Assembly (NCBI GenBank): GCA_902799855.1
Contig: CADCCA010000035.1
Coordinates: 1-17,494 of the forward strand
Direction of reading: 5' to 3'
From: an uncultured Erysipelotrichaceae bacterium
GTDB lineage: Bacteria > Bacillota_I > Bacilli_A > RFN20 > CAG-826
DNA length: 17,494 bases
In this document: positions 13,390 to 17,494 of the stretch, one piece after another
Layout: every line of letters begins with the position of its first letter
Position numbering within the stretch: position 1 is the first letter of the stretch
Made by a program: the position numbers and the translations under genes
The notes under the pieces: generated by a model
Told to the model about the DNA's origin: nothing
The model's input: only the letters and a program-made list of their open reading frames with translations
The model's database searches: none

Positions 13390-15276
13390 ATGAGTGAACA
13401 AGAAAGAAATAGGTATTTAGAAGCCTACTATGCTAACGAAGCAGATGCGAATAGGCAGATGTCTTTTGCTAACGTCCTTGCCGCTATTCTCATGCTCGTT
13501 ATTTGGATTTTATATCTCACAAACATCTTCAAAATCAACACCGAAGTAACCCGTGTTATTGTTAACATCTCCTTCCCAGTCGGTATTCTTGTTTTATGTA
13601 GCCCATTAATCTTCGTTTTTGGCTTTCAAGGAAAGCACTTAAGGAAACCAAGTTATAAATATTTCGTTTTAGTTTCATTTGTTGTTGTTATCGCTGGTTT
13701 AAATATCATTTTGCCTAAACATACCGCGATTATGTGGGCGTTATGTATTTTAATGACTAACCATTATTACAACCCGAAGGTTGGTTTATCTATTTTCATT
13801 GCTGTCATTATCTCCTCATTATTCTGCATGTTCTTTAGCATGTTTGTTGGTGAATTCGACGCTAACTTATTATTAGGTAATGATGTTTTAGAAAAAGCTC
13901 CTGATTTCTATGCACAAGGTGTTGAACTATACGCTAAAGGCCCAGTGGCGAGATATGAACTTCTTGTTAAATTACATGAATTAGGATACAACCGTATGGT
14001 TGATTCCCTCCTTTTCTATTTCTTCCCACGCGCTCTTATCTTAAGCTTGGTGTTCTTCGTTTCTTATGGTCTTAACTTACGTACTTATAAGTTATTGGTC
14101 AGTGAAATTCAAGTTAACAGTGAACAAGAAAAGACCAAGACTGAATTAGAAGTTGCTAAAGAAATCCAATTAGCGACATTACCAAGCGAAATTTCTACAT
14201 CAGAGGATATTGAAATCGTTGCTGAATTAAAAGCGGCCAAAGAAGTCGGTGGTGACTTCTATGATTATTTCAAGATTGATGAAGACCATACTGCGATTGT
14301 CGTTGGTGATATTTCTGGTAAAGGTATTCCAGCGGCCATGTTCATGATGAAAACCATCACCTGCTTTAAAAACTTAGTGGCCCCAAATAAATCACCAGCC
14401 CAAATCTTAAGAGAAGTAAACGCTTCTTTATATGACAATAATAATTCCCAAATGTTTGTCACCTGTTTCTTAGCGATTATCAATGAAAAAACTGGTGAAT
14501 TAAAGTTCGCTAACGCCGGACATAACCCACCAATTATCGGAAGTAATCTCAAATTCCGCTATTTAAAATGCAATCCTGGCTTTGTTTTAGGTGGTCTTAA
14601 AGATGCTTTCGTTGTCGATGAATCAATCATGCTTGAAAAAGGCGAAAGCATTACCATTTATACAGATGGTATTACTGAAGCTAGAAACGAAAAAGGTGGC
14701 TTCTATGGCGAAGATAAATTCTTAGATTTCTTCAACAGTAGAGAATTTACCTGTGTCGTTGAAATCCATCATGCTTTAAAAGATGATTTAGCCAAATTTA
14801 CCGAAGGCTTTGATCAAAGCGATGATATTACTGTCATGACTCTCCAATATAGTGGTGATGAATGCTTCTATTTAGAAAAGAGTTTCGACGCTAAACTTGA
14901 AAACATCCAAGATGGTTTAAATACAATTGAAGAATTCTGTGACAAACATCAAGTCAATATGGAATTCAAACTCAACTTATTAATCGTCGCTGATGAACTT
15001 TATTCAAATATCGTGAAATACGGTTATGAGAATAATGGTGGCGAAGTATTTACACGTTTATTATTTAACAAAGATAAAAATGAATTCGTTTTAACCGTCA
15101 TTGACCGCGCTCCAGCGTTCAATCAGTTAGACATTAACAATTCTCCACTTGTTGGCGAAGCCAAAGATAACAAGATTGGTGGCTTAGGCATCTTAATCGT
15201 TAAAAAGATTATGTCAGAATATGCCTATGACAGAATTAACGGTAAAAACATTCTCGTTCTCAGAAAGAAATTCTAG
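13390..15276 (+). CDS. Membrane SpoIIE-type PP2C phosphatase fused to an RsbW/SpoIIAB-type kinase
   Basis: A 628-residue protein with three parts. Residues about 20-235 hold six hydrophobic helices, likely the sensor. A short coiled linker (to about 262) leads into an RsbU/SpoIIE PP2C phosphatase, about residues 270-485, with metal aspartates D289 (VGGDFYD), D307 (GDISGKG), D426 (YTDGITEA) and D478/D479 (SDDITVM). Residues about 500-628 form a GHKL ATPase/kinase domain with E536-x3-N540 in the N box (ADELYSNIVKYGYE), DRAPAF as the G1 box and GGLGILI as the G2 box. The phosphatase should dephosphorylate a STAS partner and the kinase should phosphorylate one; the STAS protein directly upstream is the obvious candidate. 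I place the start at the ATG at 13390, because AGGTG at 13379-13383 fits it. A GTG at 13381 would add three residues and overlap the previous gene by eight bases. Confidence 0.92.
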   Translation: MSEQERNRYLEAYYANEADANRQMSFANVLAAILMLVIWILYLTNIFKINTEVTRVIVNISFPVGILVLCSPLIFVFGFQGKHLRKPSYKYFVLVSFVVVIAGLNIILPKHTAIMWALCILMTNHYYNPKVGLSIFIAVIISSLFCMFFSMFVGEFDANLLLGNDVLEKAPDFYAQGVELYAKGPVARYELLVKLHELGYNRMVDSLLFYFFPRALILSLVFFVSYGLNLRTYKLLVSEIQVNSEQEKTKTELEVAKEIQLATLPSEISTSEDIEIVAELKAAKEVGGDFYDYFKIDEDHTAIVVGDISGKGIPAAMFMMKTITCFKNLVAPNKSPAQILREVNASLYDNNNSQMFVTCFLAIINEKTGELKFANAGHNPPIIGSNLKFRYLKCNPGFVLGGLKDAFVVDESIMLEKGESITIYTDGITEARNEKGGFYGEDKFLDFFNSREFTCVVEIHHALKDDLAKFTEGFDQSDDITVMTLQYSGDECFYLEKSFDAKLENIQDGLNTIEEFCDKHQVNMEFKLNLLIVADELYSNIVKYGYENNGGEVFTRLLFNKDKNEFVLTVIDRAPAFNQLDINNSPLVGEAKDNKIGGLGILIVKKIMSEYAYDRINGKNILVLRKKF

Positions 15277-15292
15277 GAAAAAGAATTATCAT

Positions 15293-15325
15293 ATTATTTG
15301 TCAAAATAATAAATAGTTATATAAT
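15293..15325 (+). promoter_or_regulatory. Promoter of the aldolase gene
   Basis: TTGTCA (15298-15303), a 16-base spacer and a perfect TATAAT (15320-15325). An inverted repeat ATTATTT-GTCA-AAATAAT (15293-15310) covers the -35 and could be an operator. AAGG at 15339-15342 is the ribosome binding site, seven bases before the ATG. Confidence 0.65.
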
Positions 15326-15349
15326 ATAGGACGGAAAGAAGGATTAGTT

Positions 15350-16324
15350 ATGCCATTAGTTAACTCAAAAGAAATGTTTGAAAAAGCCTATAACGGCGGT
15401 TATGCAATCGGTGCTTTTAACTGCAATAACATGGAAATTGTCCAAGCTATTACAGAAGCTGCCAAAGAATGCAATTCTCCAGTCATTCTCCAAGTATCAG
15501 CAGGCGCTAGAAAATATGCTAAACCAATCTATTTAAAAAAGATGGTTGAAGCTGCTGTTGAAGACACCAACTTACCAATCGTCTTACACTTAGACCACGG
15601 TGCAGACTTTGAAATCTGCAAAGATTGTATTGATGGTGGTTTCACTTCAGTCATGATTGACTGCTCTAGCAAACCTTTCGAAGAAAACATTGCGATCACA
15701 AAGAAAGTTTGTGAATACGCTCACGCTCACGTGCCATACGTCACAGTTGAAGCGGAATTAGGTACCTTAGCCGGTATCGAAGATGAAGTTAAGGTTGAAC
15801 ACGGTGCTGAATCATACACCAGACCAGAAGACGTCGAAGAATTCGTTCGTAGAACTGGTTGTGACTCCTTAGCCATCGCCATTGGTACTTCTCATGGTGC
15901 TTATAAGTTCAAACCAGAACAATGCACAAGAGATCCAGAAACAGGTGTCTTATTACCACCTCCATTAAGATTCGATATCTTAGAAGAAGTGAGCAAACGT
16001 TTACCAGGTTTCCCAATCGTCTTACATGGTAGTTCCTCCGTTAACCAAGAATTCGTTAAGATTATTAACGATAACGGTGGTGCTCTTAAAGACGCCGTTG
16101 GTGTTCCAGAACAACAATTAAGACAAGCTGCTAGATTAGCTGTTTGCAAAATCAATATCGACAGCGACCTCCGCTTAGCGATGACTGCTGGTATTAGAGA
16201 ACACATGAGAGCCCATCCAGATCACTTCGACCCACGTCAATACGTCGGTGATGGTAGAGCCTATGTCAAACAATTAGTCAAACACAAAATCACAGATGTG
16301 TTAGGCTCAAACGACAAGATTTAA
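15350..16324 (+). CDS. fba: Class II fructose-bisphosphate aldolase
   Basis: A glycolytic and gluconeogenic zinc aldolase that splits fructose 1,6-bisphosphate into glyceraldehyde 3-phosphate and dihydroxyacetone phosphate in the cytoplasm. The 324 residues carry GAFNCNN near the N-terminus and HLDHGAD with catalytic D82 and Zn-ligand H83. The later ligand histidines are in IGTSHGAYKF and VLHGSSSV, and NIDSDLRLA is a phosphate/substrate loop. The GTSHGAYKFKPE region is typical of the class II fructose-bisphosphate aldolases rather than tagatose aldolases, although the two can be hard to tell apart. It has its own promoter and a strong terminator, so it is a single-gene transcript. Codon choice resembles that of the EF-G-like gene, as expected for a highly expressed enzyme. 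Confidence 0.93.
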   Translation: MPLVNSKEMFEKAYNGGYAIGAFNCNNMEIVQAITEAAKECNSPVILQVSAGARKYAKPIYLKKMVEAAVEDTNLPIVLHLDHGADFEICKDCIDGGFTSVMIDCSSKPFEENIAITKKVCEYAHAHVPYVTVEAELGTLAGIEDEVKVEHGAESYTRPEDVEEFVRRTGCDSLAIAIGTSHGAYKFKPEQCTRDPETGVLLPPPLRFDILEEVSKRLPGFPIVLHGSSSVNQEFVKIINDNGGALKDAVGVPEQQLRQAARLAVCKINIDSDLRLAMTAGIREHMRAHPDHFDPRQYVGDGRAYVKQLVKHKITDVLGSNDKI

Positions 16325-16341
16325 TTCTTGGAATTAGCAAA

Positions 16342-16375
16342 CAAAAAGAAGCAATGTTGAGTTGCTTCTTTTTTG
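16342..16375. terminator. Bidirectional Rho-independent terminator
   Basis: GAAGCAA (16348-16354) pairs with TTGCTTC (16362-16368) around a seven-base loop. It is flanked by AAAAA (16343-16347) and TTTTTT, so a T run follows the stem on either strand. It ends both the aldolase gene and the convergent GGDEF gene. Confidence 0.9.
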
Positions 16376-16382
16376 TTCTATA

Positions 16383-17494
16383 TTAACGAATTGGTTTCCC
16401 ATCAATTACCGATAAATTCTTACCGTTTCTTTTAGCGAGATATAAACTTTCATCCGCGGTCTTAATCACTTCGTTAAAGTCCTTAATTGTATCAATATTA
16501 ACGAATGAGCCGCCGATAGAAATAGTGACGTAATTATAAGGCGCTCCTTTAGGAGCATCTATCTTCAAAGATAGGACTGCTAATCTAAGTTTTTCAATAA
16601 TAGCGCTAGCTTCTTCAAACGTCTCAGCGGATTGGATTAATAAGAACTCTTCTCCGCCATAACGATAGAATTCTAACGCAGGAGATGGGAATGTCTTTCT
16701 CACACAATCTGCAATAGCTTTTAGGCAATAGTCTCCACCGATATGCGAGTATTGGTCGTTATATTGTTTAAAGTTATCAATATCAAACATCATCACTAAT
16801 AAATTAGAGTCATTATTTTCTATTGAGTTCTTGGAATATTTTTCAATGGCATCTTTTAATGCATAACGGTTTCTACAAAGAGTTAATTCATCATATGTCG
16901 CGGTATTATAAAGCGCTTCATTTCTCAGTTCTTCGCAGTATCTTTGTGTTTCAGCATAGAAAAGAATGGAGACGATAAGGTATGAAACAACAGGAAGGAA
17001 GACTGCAACAAATGTATAATACATGAGTCCTTGCATGTCATAAGCACTGGTGAAGTAAATGGATAAACCAATTAAACCAAAGGAAAGAATACCATCAAGC
17101 ACAATGGCTTCAATCCAGAAAACGGGTTGAATTAAAAGGAATAATGGAATTAAAGCAATTGATGGAGAAAGAGTTGGAGAAACTGACAAGAAGCCTTGTT
17201 TCAAATCAGCGTAAAATGATAGGAAGAAATAAACAATCATCGCTGAAAAGACTAAGACATTAGATACATGTCCAAATCCGTTTTTAATGTGTTCCTTTTT
17301 AGAGAACGTCGAAACAAGACCAAAGATAATTGCGCAGATCGTACCAGTGATGGAAATAATCTGTCCTAAGACAGAAGGTAAACCATATACTTCAACCTGG
17401 TTCCAATTGGTTTCAGCGCCCATAGAAAATAAGGCAATTAAATTGATTAATAAAACTAAAACCGCTGTTACTAAAGAAGAAATACGGATTTTGT
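16383..17494 (-). CDS. Membrane GGDEF (diguanylate cyclase) protein, 5' end beyond the window
   Basis: A probable diguanylate cyclase, making the second messenger c-di-GMP from two GTP. The C-terminal catalytic domain shows DELTLCRNRYAL, the metal site FDIDNFKQYND, the active loop RYGGEEF and SIGGSFV. The residues five places before the loop (SPAL) do not form RxxD, so the usual product-inhibition site is absent. The N-terminal part has five or six hydrophobic helices of no recognised sensor family. The ATG at 17421-17423 has no ribosome binding site. The frame stays open from there to the window edge and encodes a further hydrophobic helix (LVTAVLVLLINLIALFSM), so the true start lies outside and the gene is partial. 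It converges on the aldolase gene. Confidence 0.9.
   Translation of the reverse strand, partial: KIRISSLVTAVLVLLINLIALFSMGAETNWNQVEVYGLPSVLGQIISITGTICAIIFGLVSTFSKKEHIKNGFGHVSNVLVFSAMIVYFFLSFYADLKQGFLSVSPTLSPSIALIPLFLLIQPVFWIEAIVLDGILSFGLIGLSIYFTSAYDMQGLMYYTFVAVFLPVVSYLIVSILFYAETQRYCEELRNEALYNTATYDELTLCRNRYALKDAIEKYSKNSIENNDSNLLVMMFDIDNFKQYNDQYSHIGGDYCLKAIADCVRKTFPSPALEFYRYGGEEFLLIQSAETFEEASAIIEKLRLAVLSLKIDAPKGAPYNYVTISIGGSFVNIDTIKDFNEVIKTADESLYLAKRNGKNLSVIDGKPIR

Overview
The window is chromosomal DNA from a low-GC Gram-positive bacterium of the Bacilli/Mollicutes-like kind. Coding is A+T-rich, ribosome binding sites are of the AGGAG/AAGGAG type, and terminators are short Rho-independent hairpins. 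Trp is encoded by TGG and TGA is used as a stop, at least for the first gene, so this is not a Mycoplasma with recoded TGA. I see no insertion sequence, integrase, prophage or CRISPR array. An uncultured gut relative of Erysipelotrichia or Acholeplasma is a reasonable guess, but it is only an inference.

Layout. Positions 1-110 hold the folded tail of a possible structured RNA. An M18 aminopeptidase (184-1545) and a 75-residue two-helix membrane protein (1575-1802) follow, closed by a terminator. Next come tRNA-His with its own promoter and terminator (1926-2003), an unrecognised 380-residue protein (2066-3208) and a PlsC-type acyltransferase (3210-4034). A COG0523 (CobW-type) metal GTPase with a His/Asp tract lies convergent to these (4036-5304, minus). 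It is divergent from a two-gene unit of a small PII/ferredoxin-like protein (5422-5751) and a CPA2 cation:proton antiporter (5754-7067). A near-perfect dyad resembling a Fur-family operator lies between the divergent promoters.

A second block has a Fic-domain protein with a winged helix (7208-8248) followed 18 nt later by an EF-G-like GTPase (8267-10318). Then come a SurE-like phosphatase (10390-11079) overlapping a SAM-methyltransferase-like protein (11079-12131).

The most interesting region is 12231-15276. A SpoIIAA-like STAS domain is fused to an aminoglycoside-phosphotransferase-like kinase. Directly behind it lies a membrane protein joining a SpoIIE/RsbU-type PP2C phosphatase to an RsbW/SpoIIAB-type kinase. 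Together they carry antagonist, phosphatase and kinase of a partner-switching circuit in two polypeptides, with no sigma factor nearby. A class II fructose-bisphosphate aldolase (15350-16324) and a convergent membrane GGDEF protein (16383 to beyond the right edge) end the window, separated by a bidirectional terminator.

Recurrent theme: signalling (STAS/PP2C/HATPase, GGDEF, PII-like, Fic) sits among housekeeping metabolism. Several signalling or GTPase proteins carry non-canonical active-site residues.
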